Below, piece after piece: positions 7,241 through 16,472 of a stretch of 37,644 bases of DNA. The stretch is from Victivallales bacterium (lineage in GTDB: Bacteria > Verrucomicrobiota > Lentisphaeria > Oligosphaerales > Oligosphaeraceae). The notes below the pieces were generated by a model that saw only the letters and a list, made by a program, of their open reading frames with translations, ran no database searches and was not told where the DNA came from. Made by a program: the position numbers and the translations under genes. Position 1 is the stretch's first letter; each line of letters begins with the position of its first letter. The stretch covers positions 1-37,644 of the forward strand of contig JAFPYX010000039.1 in assembly GCA_017417585.1 (NCBI GenBank), written 5' to 3'.

Positions 7241-8428
7241 ATGGCAAAACAGAAAATTGCAAGTATCGGCGATTATTCCGAATGGCTCGAGGCACTTTCC
7301 ATGCGCTATCGGCGTAGCCAGATTAAGGCGGCAGTGGCAGTCAACACTGAAATGCTGAAATTCTACTTCAGCCTCGGAAGAGACATTGTACTAATAGGAA
7401 ACGACCAACCTTGGGGAAGCGGTTTTCTAAAACGCCTGAGTCATGACCTCAAAGCAAGGATGCCCGAGGCGAAAGGCTTTTCAATAACAAATTTGAACTA
7501 TATTCGGTATTTCTTCCAGTTATATGCCGGAAAACCAATTCTCCACCAGTTTGGTGGAGAATTGGGAAAATACAAGGCAACAAGCAATCCGAATATTGTC
7601 ACAGTTGAATTCTCGCAGGAAGTAACTTCAGGGCGCGAGCCAATTCTTCACCAAGTTGGTGAAAAAACTTATCTGTTGAATTTTGAAGAGATTTTACCGA
7701 ATATTTCCCAAATGATTTTTTCCATTCCATGGCGACATCATATTGCTATTATTGACAAGTTTCGGACGAATCCGAACGCAGCCCTCTTCTATGTGAATGA
7801 GACTGTGAAAAACAACTGGAGTCGGTCAGTGTTGCTGAACTTTCTCGATACGAACCTGCATGAACGGCAAGGCAAGGCGCTGACGAACTTTTCCATGGCA
7901 TTGCCGTCAGCGGAGAGCGACCTTGCCCAGGAACTCACGAAAGATCCCTATTGCTTTGACTTCATCGCTCTCACGCCGAGATACCATGAGAAGGAACTCA
8001 AGGACGCCATGATGGCGCATATCGAAAAGTTCCTGTTGGAACTGGGCACGGGCTTCATGCTGGTGGGACGCGAGTACCGGGTGGAGATCGGCTCGCGGGA
8101 GAAGTTCATCGACCTGTTGTTCTTCCACATGAACCTCAACCGATATGTCGTGGTGGAAATCAAGACCACGGAGTTCGAAGCCGAACACCTGGGGCAGCTC
8201 GGGCTGTATGTCTCGGCAGTGAATCATCTGCTCAAAAAGCCCACGCACGAGCCGACGATTGGGTTGCTCGTCTGCAAGACAAAGGACAACACGATGGTCA
8301 AGTGGACGCTCGAGGCTACGCAGCAGCCCATCGGCGTATCGGAATATCGCATCGGCGAAATCCTCCCCACGGAAATTGCCAGCGACCTTCCAACCGTCGA
8401 ACAAATAGAGTCCGCCGTGGGAGGGTGA
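7241..8428 (+). CDS. YhcG/DUF1016 family PD-(D/E)XK nuclease
   Basis: The 395-residue protein has the DUF1016 N-terminal helical region (residues about 10-100, with the GFSITNLNYIRYFFQLY element) and a C-terminal PD-(D/E)XK nuclease fold. The likely catalytic set is Glu in YRVEIG, Asp in FIDLLFFH and Glu-x-Lys in VVVEIKT at about residues 285-310, so the nuclease appears intact. YhcG-type proteins occur near restriction systems and in defence islands, and a role in foreign DNA processing is suspected for the family. This is the only clearly intact gene between the two halves of the decayed island. A linker at about residues 98-150 contains two related DNA palindromes that encode the repeated motif PILHQ. 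Confidence 0.9.
   Translation: MAKQKIASIGDYSEWLEALSMRYRRSQIKAAVAVNTEMLKFYFSLGRDIVLIGNDQPWGSGFLKRLSHDLKARMPEAKGFSITNLNYIRYFFQLYAGKPILHQFGGELGKYKATSNPNIVTVEFSQEVTSGREPILHQVGEKTYLLNFEEILPNISQMIFSIPWRHHIAIIDKFRTNPNAALFYVNETVKNNWSRSVLLNFLDTNLHERQGKALTNFSMALPSAESDLAQELTKDPYCFDFIALTPRYHEKELKDAMMAHIEKFLLELGTGFMLVGREYRVEIGSREKFIDLLFFHMNLNRYVVVEIKTTEFEAEHLGQLGLYVSAVNHLLKKPTHEPTIGLLVCKTKDNTMVKWTLEATQQPIGVSEYRIGEILPTEIASDLPTVEQIESAVGG
7535..7663 (+). repeat. Two related palindromes inside the YhcG gene
   Basis: The first is a perfect 14-bp inverted repeat with a 3-nt loop (7535-7548 and 7552-7565, arm CCAATTCTCCACCA). The second, 7640-7663, begins with nearly the same 14 bases (CCAATTCTTCACCA) but keeps only a 7-bp stem (7647-7653 and 7657-7663). 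Both sit in the variable linker and stay in frame. Confidence 0.8.
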
Positions 8429-8535
8429 GGTAAATCTCAGGAACGGTCCAGAAATCCTTTTTTCGCAAGCAGTTCCCCTCACCAAGGTGCAATCTAGCTC
8501 AACGATCTAACTCCCACTGTTTCATCGGATTTCTT

Positions 8536-10008
<1,473 letters not shown>

Positions 10009-10309
10009 AAGTAGGTCTCCTGTTGCTTGGAATCTTCTTGCAATGGATTGTCAGGTGTCGATCGAATGTATAGCAAGTTGTATGCCAATTTTATTACCAA
10101 TTGATGTATAATATATGATAGGGTTGAAGTTTGGCCAAGGCATATACGTGATTTTTAACTTCCATACATGTATTTTATTTAAAATGGATTTTAAGTCTTG
10201 ATAGTACACCCCAACACGAATGATATTATTTTTACCAGTCTGTTTACTTTATGAACAGCAAGGAGAGGGGATGGCGAGGCTTTTCTGCGGGAATCTTCCA
10301 TTCAGTCCT
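10009..10309. other. Divergent regulatory region
   Basis: About 370 bp separate the regulator from the FtsK-like gene. The first 200 bp are AT-rich, with a palindrome ATACATGTAT near 10164-10173 and a TATAATATATGA stretch near 10108. This is where enhancer sites for the sigma-54 activator would be expected, but I cannot identify them with confidence. Confidence 0.35.
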
Positions 10310-10325
10310 TGGCATGGGGTTTGCT
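10310..10325 (+). promoter_or_regulatory. Sigma-54 promoter of the FtsK-like gene
   Basis: TGGCAT-GGGGT-TTGCT matches the consensus TGGCAC-N5-TTGCA closely, with GG and GC elements exactly 12 bp apart. Transcription would start near 10336, 44 bp before the ATG. The divergent sigma-54 activator gene next door supports it strongly. Confidence 0.75.
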
Positions 10326-10379
10326 TGTTTTCAATATTCAAAGATGTTGGAAAAACAGGCAAAAGAGTAGGTAAGGACA

Positions 10380-11948
10380 ATGATGGAAGAGCAATGTCCC
10401 AAGTGCGGTGCGTTTGTCAGCGAGGAGGATTTCAACGACGAGGCGGAGTCGCAGCATTGTCCGCAATGCCATTGCGAGCTGCCTTGCGAACTTGCGGAGC
10501 GGCTCCGCGCGGAGTTTGAGCGCAAGACGGTCGTCTGCTGGCGATGCGGATGCCGAACGTGGGCAAAAGATGTCAATTTCGACCTTTTGGGCTATGCCTG
10601 TCCGTCCTGCGGCGGGCAATACCCTGCGGAACTCCAGGAGAGGCTTGACGACCTGAGCGCAAAGCGCGACGGGGAATGGGAGGAAGAGGAAGCGAGATGC
10701 TGTGTTCAGGAACAGGGGCTTCCACGGCTGAAAATCAAAAGCCACTACTACCATCTGCAGCACAATTCTGAGGACGAAAAGCCATTGGACTTCACCAAAC
10801 TGGAGGATGCCTACCATTTCCTCACGAGCCTCTTCCGGCATCAGGCGAAAAGCTGGCATTTCATGGGGTACGACGCCTCCCGCGAGCCCATCCCGCTGGC
10901 GCTGTTCCGCGAAATGGTGAATAATGGTGGGCAGGTGAAACTGGAGATTCTGGGCAAGGATGATGTGCATTGCGACATCTGCCTCACCAGGCGTGCATTG
11001 TTTTCTGTGGATTCGGATGAGGATGTGTCCCGGAACCCCCCGGCGCCGTCCATCGGCAAGCCCTGCAATTACATTCCCAGTTGGTCGGAACTCTTCTCCT
11101 CGGCAGTCTGGCGTGAACAGGCGAACCAGACGGTTTCGTGTCTGCCATTGATGTTGGGCAGGTCGGAGGATGAGGGCAAGGAGATTGTCATGAATCTGAC
11201 GGAGCTGCCGCACTTGCTCATCGCGGGGGCGACTGGCCGCAGAAAATCGCTAGTGACGAGACAATTGATTCACTCCCTGATGGTCTGCCATTCCCCTGAG
11301 TCGCTCCGGCTGATCCTCTTTGATCCGAAATACTTGGAGTTTGCGGACTATCAGGAGGTCTCGCATCTGCTTGCGCCGGTCCTCAACGATCCGGCTCAGC
11401 TCACGGCAGCGTTGTCGTGGCTGACCGGGGAGATGAGCCGACGCTATAGACTGCTGGCGGAGGCCCAGGTCAAGAACGTCCGCATGTATAACGCCCAAGG
11501 GAAGCGGGCGCCCCTGCCGTATATCGTGGTGGTCATGGATGAGATTGGGGACGCGATGATGCGTGACGGCGAGTTGAATTTCACACGCCAGCTGTATCCT
11601 TTGCTTGCGAAGTCGCGGGCGACGGGAATCCATTTCATTCTGGGCACGGAGAGGGTGGACAGGAAGGTCCTCACCGGCGCCATCTTGGCGAATTTCCCAT
11701 GGCGGATTGTGCTGAAAGTGGCGGACAAACACAACTCCAAGTTGTTGCTGGAACATGCAGGAGCGGAGACGCTCCAGGGGAAGGGCGACATGCTCTTCAA
11801 GGACAATGGGCAGTTGCGGCGCATCCAGGCCGGCTATGCCAGTCATGAGGAATTTCTCAAGGCGATTGCCGGTTTCAAAGACTACGGCCCGCAGGGGTTC
11901 GACCACGACCTGCAGAAAGCCTTGGGCGAGGCAGCGGAGGAGCCTTGA
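10380..11948 (+). CDS. Zn-ribbon / FtsK-SpoIIIE-like ATPase with altered Walker A
   Basis: The 522-residue protein starts with two Zn-ribbon-like modules: CPKC...CPQC at residues 6-30 and CWRC...CPSC at 58-80. A middle region of unknown fold follows, then an FtsK-HerA type motor domain from about 255 to 500, with LPHLLIAGATG, Walker B YIVVVMDEIGD near 380-390 and the downstream LAKSRATGIHFILGTER. Walker A reads GATGRRKS at 283-290, whereas FtsK proteins have GATGSGKS, so the invariant Gly before Lys is Arg. ATP binding may be impaired. There are no membrane segments and no gamma DNA-reading domain. An AAGGA site precedes ATGATG at 10380/10383. It is controlled by a sigma-54 promoter and probably by the divergent regulator. 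Confidence 0.85.
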   Translation: MMEEQCPKCGAFVSEEDFNDEAESQHCPQCHCELPCELAERLRAEFERKTVVCWRCGCRTWAKDVNFDLLGYACPSCGGQYPAELQERLDDLSAKRDGEWEEEEARCCVQEQGLPRLKIKSHYYHLQHNSEDEKPLDFTKLEDAYHFLTSLFRHQAKSWHFMGYDASREPIPLALFREMVNNGGQVKLEILGKDDVHCDICLTRRALFSVDSDEDVSRNPPAPSIGKPCNYIPSWSELFSSAVWREQANQTVSCLPLMLGRSEDEGKEIVMNLTELPHLLIAGATGRRKSLVTRQLIHSLMVCHSPESLRLILFDPKYLEFADYQEVSHLLAPVLNDPAQLTAALSWLTGEMSRRYRLLAEAQVKNVRMYNAQGKRAPLPYIVVVMDEIGDAMMRDGELNFTRQLYPLLAKSRATGIHFILGTERVDRKVLTGAILANFPWRIVLKVADKHNSKLLLEHAGAETLQGKGDMLFKDNGQLRRIQAGYASHEEFLKAIAGFKDYGPQGFDHDLQKALGEAAEEP

Positions 11949-12042
11949 TTTTTATCTATCCTGTTTGGCGTTTAGCCAAAACCCGCATTAGAACGCATAA
12001 CGAAATCATACCAGGAGGAACGCATGGCAAAATAAAAGGGCC

Positions 12043-12202
12043 CTAGTGGGGTGTCTCATAAATTCGTTAAGAGTTCCGCAGGCATTTTTGAGGCAGTTTG
12101 GCGCCAATGCGATCAAGCATAGTGACTATGTACGGAAGCATTTACGGCAAAATGCCCAAAAAGGGCGCGGAAATGGAAGGAATTACAGAGACACCGCACT
12201 AG
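12043..12202. mobile_element. MITE-like element, 160 bp, with CTAG-ended inverted repeats
   Basis: The two ends form imperfect 23-bp inverted repeats matching at 19 positions. The outer part reads CTAGTGGGGTGTCTC on the left and, reverse-complemented, CTAGTGCGGTGTCTC on the right. CTAG at both edges may be a 4-bp target duplication. The interior has no coding capacity. The pattern is that of a non-autonomous transposon derivative. Its CTAGTG end resembles the probable insertion element at 1-136. Confidence 0.65.
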
Positions 12203-12278
12203 AACCACGAATCAAATTCCGTTTCTTTTCCCAGACATCCACACTCAACCTACAACCATCTAAGAGGAATAGTGAACA

Positions 12279-12482
12279 ATGGCATCTACCATCAGTCCAA
12301 GCAAAAAGTGCTGTGCGACATGCCAGCATTGGAAAGGCGAAAGGAAAATCGTCTTTGGCGGCAAGTCTATCCAAATCGGAACCGCCGCGCCATGCGCCAT
12401 GCAGCCCAATGACACCCCGCCACACTGGCGGTCACCGGCGGTCATCTGCCCCAAATACAAGGAGTGGGTTGATCTCCCGTAG
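12279..12482 (+). CDS. Small Cys-rich protein, probable zinc-binding
   Basis: A 67-residue protein with the pattern CCATCQHWKGER, a central APCAMQP and a C-terminal ICPKYKEW. The Cys/His spacing (CxxCxHWxG...C...CxxYxxW) is seen in small conserved proteins of unknown function that probably fold around one zinc ion. It ends about 30 bp before a strong terminator, which supports it as a real transcribed gene. The start is the ATG at 12279, preceded by AAGAGGAAT. It lies just downstream of the MITE-like element. Confidence 0.6.
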   Translation: MASTISPSKKCCATCQHWKGERKIVFGGKSIQIGTAAPCAMQPNDTPPHWRSPAVICPKYKEWVDLP

Positions 12483-12510
12483 CCTGTAAAAACTCCAATC
12501 GCTTCATCCA

Positions 12511-12553
12511 CAAGGCAGCCGGGTTTCCAGCCAGGCTGCCTTGTGCGTTTTTG
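12511..12553 (+). terminator. Rho-independent terminator after the Cys-rich gene
   Basis: CAAGGCAGCC and GGCTGCCTTG form a perfect 10-bp stem around a 13-nt loop (12511-12543), followed by TGCGTTTTTG. Confidence 0.7.
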
Positions 12554-13034
12554 CGGAAACAATATGACAAGGCTATGTCCCCCAAACGGTGCCCGCAGGG
12601 TAAAATGGATCGCGCAAAAAACGGAAATCGCTGTCCGGACCGCAAGCTTGACTGCCATTAGGCACTTCTGGGAGCATAGTGAAAGGAAAACGGGGAGACA
12701 AATCCCGTCCATCACAGGTGGTGTGGTCCCCGCATTTTTCGTCAGGCGCCTTAATCCATATTATATTTTCCATTGGATTGGCAGAACAGTCGCATGAGAT
12801 GCTGTCCGTCTTGCCGGAGTCTTTCTCCGCCGAAAAGGCTTCTTGTTTCCCCTTTGATTGTCTATCCCGATTGTCTCGTTTGCTTGGAGATAATGCCATG
12901 GAGTGTCTGCCTCAATGTGCCTTCATGGTCTGCGGCCTGGGTTGCCTGGGCGTTCACGCCGGTGGACTGCGATTCCAGATAAAGTCGGTTTATAATAGAT
13001 GTAACTAACTTAATATAAATTAGATACGGTATTT
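12554..13034. other. Intergenic stretch; promoter of the MATE gene at the end
   Basis: Frames on both strands are open for up to 109 codons but none shows a family motif, and they overlap each other. A very short Cys-containing frame at 12574-12660 cannot be supported. A -10 element TATAAT lies at 12991-12996, with a weak -35 (TGCGAT) 17 bp upstream, suitable for the MATE gene at 13035. Confidence 0.4.
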
Positions 13035-14420
13035 ATGAATAAATTCAGGGGAATTTTCCGTCCGGGCGATCGGGAGTATTTCCGAAGTCTGATTCTGCTC
13101 GCCATTCCGCTGGCGCTCCAGAATCTCCTGACCTACGGCGTCAGCTTTGCGGACAACCTGATGGTCGGCCAGCTCGGCGACGCGGCCATCGCGGGACTCT
13201 ATCTGGGCACGCTCGTCCAGACGCTCTTGCAGATCATGCTCTTCGGACTGGAGAGCGCGATGCTGATCCTGGGGACGCAGTACTGGGGCGCCAAGGCCCT
13301 CCCGCCCATCCGCAACCTCACCGCCATCTGCCTGCATTGCGCGCTGCTCTTCACGGCGGCGGTCGCGCTGTCGGTGGGACTGGCACCGCGTTTCTGGCTG
13401 GGGCTGCTCACGCCGGACGCCGCGGCCATCGCGGCGGGCACGCCGTATCTCCGGGTGGTCTCGCTCTCCTACATCCCCTTCGCGGCGATGCTCTTCCTGC
13501 TGTGCGCGATGCGCACGGTGGAGGTGGTGCGCATCGGGCTATACAACTCCGTTGTCGCGCTCGTGGTGAATGTCGGCCTGAACTATGTGCTGATCTTCGG
13601 GAAATGCGGCCTTCCCGCCATGGGCGTGACCGGCGCGGCGTGGGGGACGGTGGTCGCCCGGCTGGTCGAGCTGCTGGTGGTGGCCGTCTATGTCTTCCGC
13701 GTGGACCGGCGGCTTCGGCTGCGCCCCGGCGACCTCTTCGGCCGCTGGGACTCCCGTCTCTTCCAGGACCTGGTGCGCTATGGCACCCCGCTGATGGCGG
13801 GCGAGGTGGTCTGGTGCACGAACATCGCCGTGCAGACCGCCATCATCGGGCAGTTCCACGCCGCCGGCATCGCGGCGGCATCCATCGTGGACACGATGAA
13901 CCGCCTGCTCTGGATGGGCGTCTTGGGACTGACCGCCGCCACGGGAATCCTCACCGGAAAGACCATCGGGGAAGGGCGCCTCGACGACATGCGGCACTAC
14001 GCCAAGCTGATGCAAGTCGTCTTCCTGGCGATCGGGCTGCTGTGCGGCGGCATGGTCTTCTTCGGACGCGAGACGATGATATCCTTCTACAACCTGGATG
14101 CGACGACCGTGCCCGTGGTGCGCGCGTTTGCCAATGTCCTGGCGGTGATGATGGTGGGGCGCTGCTATCAGTGCCCCTGCCTGATGGGGCTGGTGAAGGC
14201 CGGCGGTGCCACCAGCTTCGTTTTCAAGAACGACACGATCTGGGTCTTCCTGTGGGTGCTGCCGTCGGCCTTCGTCGCGCAGCGTTTCCTGCATGCACCG
14301 GCCTGGGCGGTCTATGCGCTGCTCCTGAGCGACCAGTGGACCAAGAGCGCAGTCGCCTACTGGAAGGTGAACCGCTTCGACTGGATGCTTCGGCTGACCA
14401 GAAGTACAGGGAAAAACTGA
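13035..14420 (+). CDS. MATE-family multidrug/metabolite efflux transporter
   Basis: The 461-residue protein has about 12 hydrophobic segments in two related halves. The first half starts IPLALQNLLTYGVSFADNLMVGQLGDAAIAG, the characteristic MATE motif, and the second half repeats the pattern with TPLMAGEVVWCTNIAVQTAIIGQF. Such proteins export drugs or metabolites in exchange for Na+ or H+. It is followed after 2 bp by an MTAN-type nucleosidase, so the two are co-transcribed. Substrate is unknown. A perfect TATAAT lies about 40 bp upstream. Its higher GC content contrasts with the island on the left. Confidence 0.92.
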   Translation: MNKFRGIFRPGDREYFRSLILLAIPLALQNLLTYGVSFADNLMVGQLGDAAIAGLYLGTLVQTLLQIMLFGLESAMLILGTQYWGAKALPPIRNLTAICLHCALLFTAAVALSVGLAPRFWLGLLTPDAAAIAAGTPYLRVVSLSYIPFAAMLFLLCAMRTVEVVRIGLYNSVVALVVNVGLNYVLIFGKCGLPAMGVTGAAWGTVVARLVELLVVAVYVFRVDRRLRLRPGDLFGRWDSRLFQDLVRYGTPLMAGEVVWCTNIAVQTAIIGQFHAAGIAAASIVDTMNRLLWMGVLGLTAATGILTGKTIGEGRLDDMRHYAKLMQVVFLAIGLLCGGMVFFGRETMISFYNLDATTVPVVRAFANVLAVMMVGRCYQCPCLMGLVKAGGATSFVFKNDTIWVFLWVLPSAFVAQRFLHAPAWAVYALLLSDQWTKSAVAYWKVNRFDWMLRLTRSTGKN

Positions 14421-14422
14421 AA

Positions 14423-15115
14423 ATGAAAATCGGATTCATCATTCCAACCAAGGAGGAGGCTGCGGGCGTGCCTGCCGGCTGCGTGGCGGCCTGCGGCTTC
14501 GGCGCGGGGAAGTCCTCGAACTGCGCCGCAGCGGCCGACCTGATCTTCAACCGCGGATGCGACACTATCGTCATCTGGGGGACGGCCGGCGGCTTGAGTC
14601 CGGAACTCCAGGCCGGCGACGTCGTGGTGGCGAATCGCGTTGCCCACAAGGACTTCAGCCTGACGCCGCTGCCGTGGGCGCGCGGGCTGGGCGACGTGCC
14701 GGAGTTCTCCGAGGAGGACTTCTGGCATACGCTGGATGGAGCGCTGGTGGAGAAGCTCCGCATGGCTGCCCGGACGGTCTTCCCGGAACACAAGGTCGTC
14801 ATCGGGCCGGTCTGCTCGGGCGATATCTTCGACCCTGCGGCGGCGCGCGGGAATCCCATCGAGGCGCAGGCGTGGGCCGTCGATATGGAGACCTCCGCCG
14901 TCGCCGAGTTCTGCCATCGCCTCAACACCCGGTGCGGCATGGCGATCCGCTTCGGGACCATCCGGGTCATCTCCAACAACGCCGACACTTCCAATTCCAA
15001 TGAGGCCGGCGACGACTTCGGCGCTTTCCTGCAGCGCTTTGCCGCCATGAACGCCCGGCTGGTTCGCCTCCAGGAACTGCTGGAGTCTCCGAACACCGTT
15101 TGCGTCGGGCTGTAA
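14423..15115 (+). CDS. 5'-methylthioadenosine/S-adenosylhomocysteine nucleosidase-like protein
   Basis: The 230-residue protein belongs to the purine nucleoside phosphorylase/MTAN fold. It begins MKIGFIIPTKEEA, has the nucleoside-binding element WGTAGGL near residue 54 and the ribose/purine motif VDMETSAVAEF near 153-163. It also has the C-terminal VISNNAD segment carrying the likely catalytic Asp. It would cleave adenosine-type nucleosides to free base. The ATG lies 2 bp after the MATE stop, indicating translational coupling. Exact substrate (MTA, SAH or futalosine) cannot be decided from sequence alone. Confidence 0.82.
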   Translation: MKIGFIIPTKEEAAGVPAGCVAACGFGAGKSSNCAAAADLIFNRGCDTIVIWGTAGGLSPELQAGDVVVANRVAHKDFSLTPLPWARGLGDVPEFSEEDFWHTLDGALVEKLRMAARTVFPEHKVVIGPVCSGDIFDPAAARGNPIEAQAWAVDMETSAVAEFCHRLNTRCGMAIRFGTIRVISNNADTSNSNEAGDDFGAFLQRFAAMNARLVRLQELLESPNTVCVGL

Positions 15116-15545
15116 ATCCCTTTCGTCGCCACGTTCGTTCCGGGCATTTGGCGTAAATGCTTCCTCGCATGGGGATTGCACGCGGGCCCTTTTCCGCCGA
15201 ATCCTCTCAAGAGGACTGTGGTGCTCTAAACGGATGATATCGATGCCTTTACTGCTGTTTCATTAAAAATCTTATGTCATGTCCCCCACAAGGGCACCTA
15301 ATTGAAGTCAATCTTGTGGTGTGAACGGTGATTTTCGTTTTCTTCCACTAACCATTTGTCCACTGGAGGTGCCCTCTTGGGGAACAATACGAAATTTTAA
15401 TACGAAAGTGCTTCCCTTGCAGGAAAAACTCAAAAGACATATTACTTTACGCTTCGTTGGGAAAGCATCGCGCATATTAGTTTTTTCAATGCCCAACGGC
15501 ATTTGCTTTGTTTTTCATTCAAATCACGCACATTAAAAATACATC
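15116..15545. other. Gene-free interval carrying a small inverted-repeat element
   Basis: No frame is supported. Apart from the inverted-repeat structure at 15280-15385 I see no gene; the stretch just before 15546 is AT-rich and must hold the promoter of the next gene. No Shine-Dalgarno is obvious before its ATG. Confidence 0.4.
15280..15385. repeat. 106-bp inverted-repeat element
   Basis: The left arm (15284-15299, CCCCACAAGGGCACCT) matches the reverse complement of the right arm (15367-15382, AGGTGCCCTCTTGGGG) at 14 of 16 positions, with some weaker similarity further out. About 67 bp lie between the arms. It could be a second small non-autonomous element or a large RNA hairpin. Confidence 0.55.
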
Positions 15546-16358
15546 ATGAGCTTTCTTTTCAATTGCCCGTTTTGCCACCAGTCGATGACCTGCGAGGACA
15601 CCTGGAATGGAATGCAGTCGAAATGCCCCGTTTGCGGGAAGGACATCCTGCTAAGCAACCAGCCGGTGCCGGTACCTGTCCCGTCTCCAATGCCGTCGGG
15701 AAATGTTCCTGGAGTGCAGGCACAGCAACCTCCTCGCCAATCCGGGCTCGCCTCTGCAGCGCTGACCCTGGGCATCCTTTCCATCTTCTTCCCCCTGTGC
15801 GGAACGCTAGCCTTCATCATGGGTTTCATTGCCATGATCCTGGTTGGAAAGTCCCATGGCCGCGTTGGCGGCATGGGAAAGGCCGTCACCGGATTTGTCT
15901 TCGGGTGTCTGGCGATTATCCGCGCCGTTGTCATTTTTTACTTCTTTTTGGGGCCTGGGTTGGCCAAGGCGAGAGAAAAAAGCCGAACCATTTCCTGTGT
16001 AAACAATGAGAAACAAATCCTTTTGGGTGCCATGTTATTTGCTGAGGACCATGATGGCATGCTGCCCAAGTCGCTTGAGGAAATGGGAAATACTTACGTG
16101 GACTACGAGGTGCTGATATGTCCGGCGGGCGGAGAATACCGCTATTTCGGCAACGGCCAGCCTTTGGGTTCTGTTCCAAGCCCATCTGAATCCATTTTAA
16201 TCGTCTGCAGTGCCGACCATGGTGATGACATAGTGGCTGTCGGATTCGCCGATGGCCATGTGGAGACGTTGGACGCCTCAAAAGTGGAAGACGCCATCGC
16301 CAGCTGTAAGAAAGGGAATTTGCCGATGTTGAATAATTGGAATTATAGGGGGTATTAG
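15546..16358 (+). CDS. Zn-ribbon membrane protein with DUF4190-like and H-X9-DG (DUF1559-like) regions
   Basis: The 270-residue protein has three parts. Residues 5-32 form a Zn-ribbon (CPFC...CPVC). A Pro-rich linker leads to two membrane segments at about 68-125, where the GLASAALTLGILSIFF start is DUF4190-like. The C-terminal part has AREKSRTISCVNNEKQILLGAMLFAEDHDGMLP and ends with VAVGFADGHVETL, the H-X9-DG pattern of the pseudopilin-like proteins abundant in Lentisphaerae and Planctomycetes. The usual prepilin peptidase site at the N-terminus is missing; the Zn-ribbon module replaces it. Function is unknown; a membrane-anchored extracytoplasmic domain is inferred. Confidence 0.75.
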   Translation: MSFLFNCPFCHQSMTCEDTWNGMQSKCPVCGKDILLSNQPVPVPVPSPMPSGNVPGVQAQQPPRQSGLASAALTLGILSIFFPLCGTLAFIMGFIAMILVGKSHGRVGGMGKAVTGFVFGCLAIIRAVVIFYFFLGPGLAKAREKSRTISCVNNEKQILLGAMLFAEDHDGMLPKSLEEMGNTYVDYEVLICPAGGEYRYFGNGQPLGSVPSPSESILIVCSADHGDDIVAVGFADGHVETLDASKVEDAIASCKKGNLPMLNNWNYRGY

Positions 16359-16376
16359 AAGGTGCTTGAAAGACAA

Positions 16377-16402
16377 TGGCGAGGAGACGTCCCCCCTCGC
16401 CA
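16377..16402 (-). terminator. Hairpin between converging genes, probable trp operon terminator
   Basis: TGGCGAGG and CCTCGCCA form a perfect 8-bp stem with a 10-nt loop. Read from the trp side it is followed by TTGTCTTTC, a modest U tract. It lies about 70 bp after the trpA stop and 20 bp after the convergent gene, so it may serve both. Confidence 0.5.
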
Positions 16403-16472
16403 TAAGTCCTTTCTGAAACTCAAGGTGCAATGAGGAGGGCATATAGCCAATCAGCGAAGCCGCTTCTTCTCC

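Noticed and set aside
12024..12035. Three-codon frame ATG GCA AAA TAA after a perfect AGGAGG site
   Set aside because: Too short to call a gene; noted only as a possible displaced gene start near the MITE-like element.
12573..13008. Overlapping frames on both strands before the MATE gene
   Set aside because: They conflict with one another, show no family pattern and one contains the MATE promoter region.
13337..15115. 592-codon plus-strand frame overlapping the MATE gene and ending in the MTAN gene
   Set aside because: The first 360 codons are an Arg/Gly-rich shadow of the MATE gene. Only the part from 14423 on is real, and it is annotated separately.
14224..15210. 328-codon minus-strand frame opposite MATE and MTAN genes
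   Set aside because: It is antisense to both real genes and has no recognisable domain.
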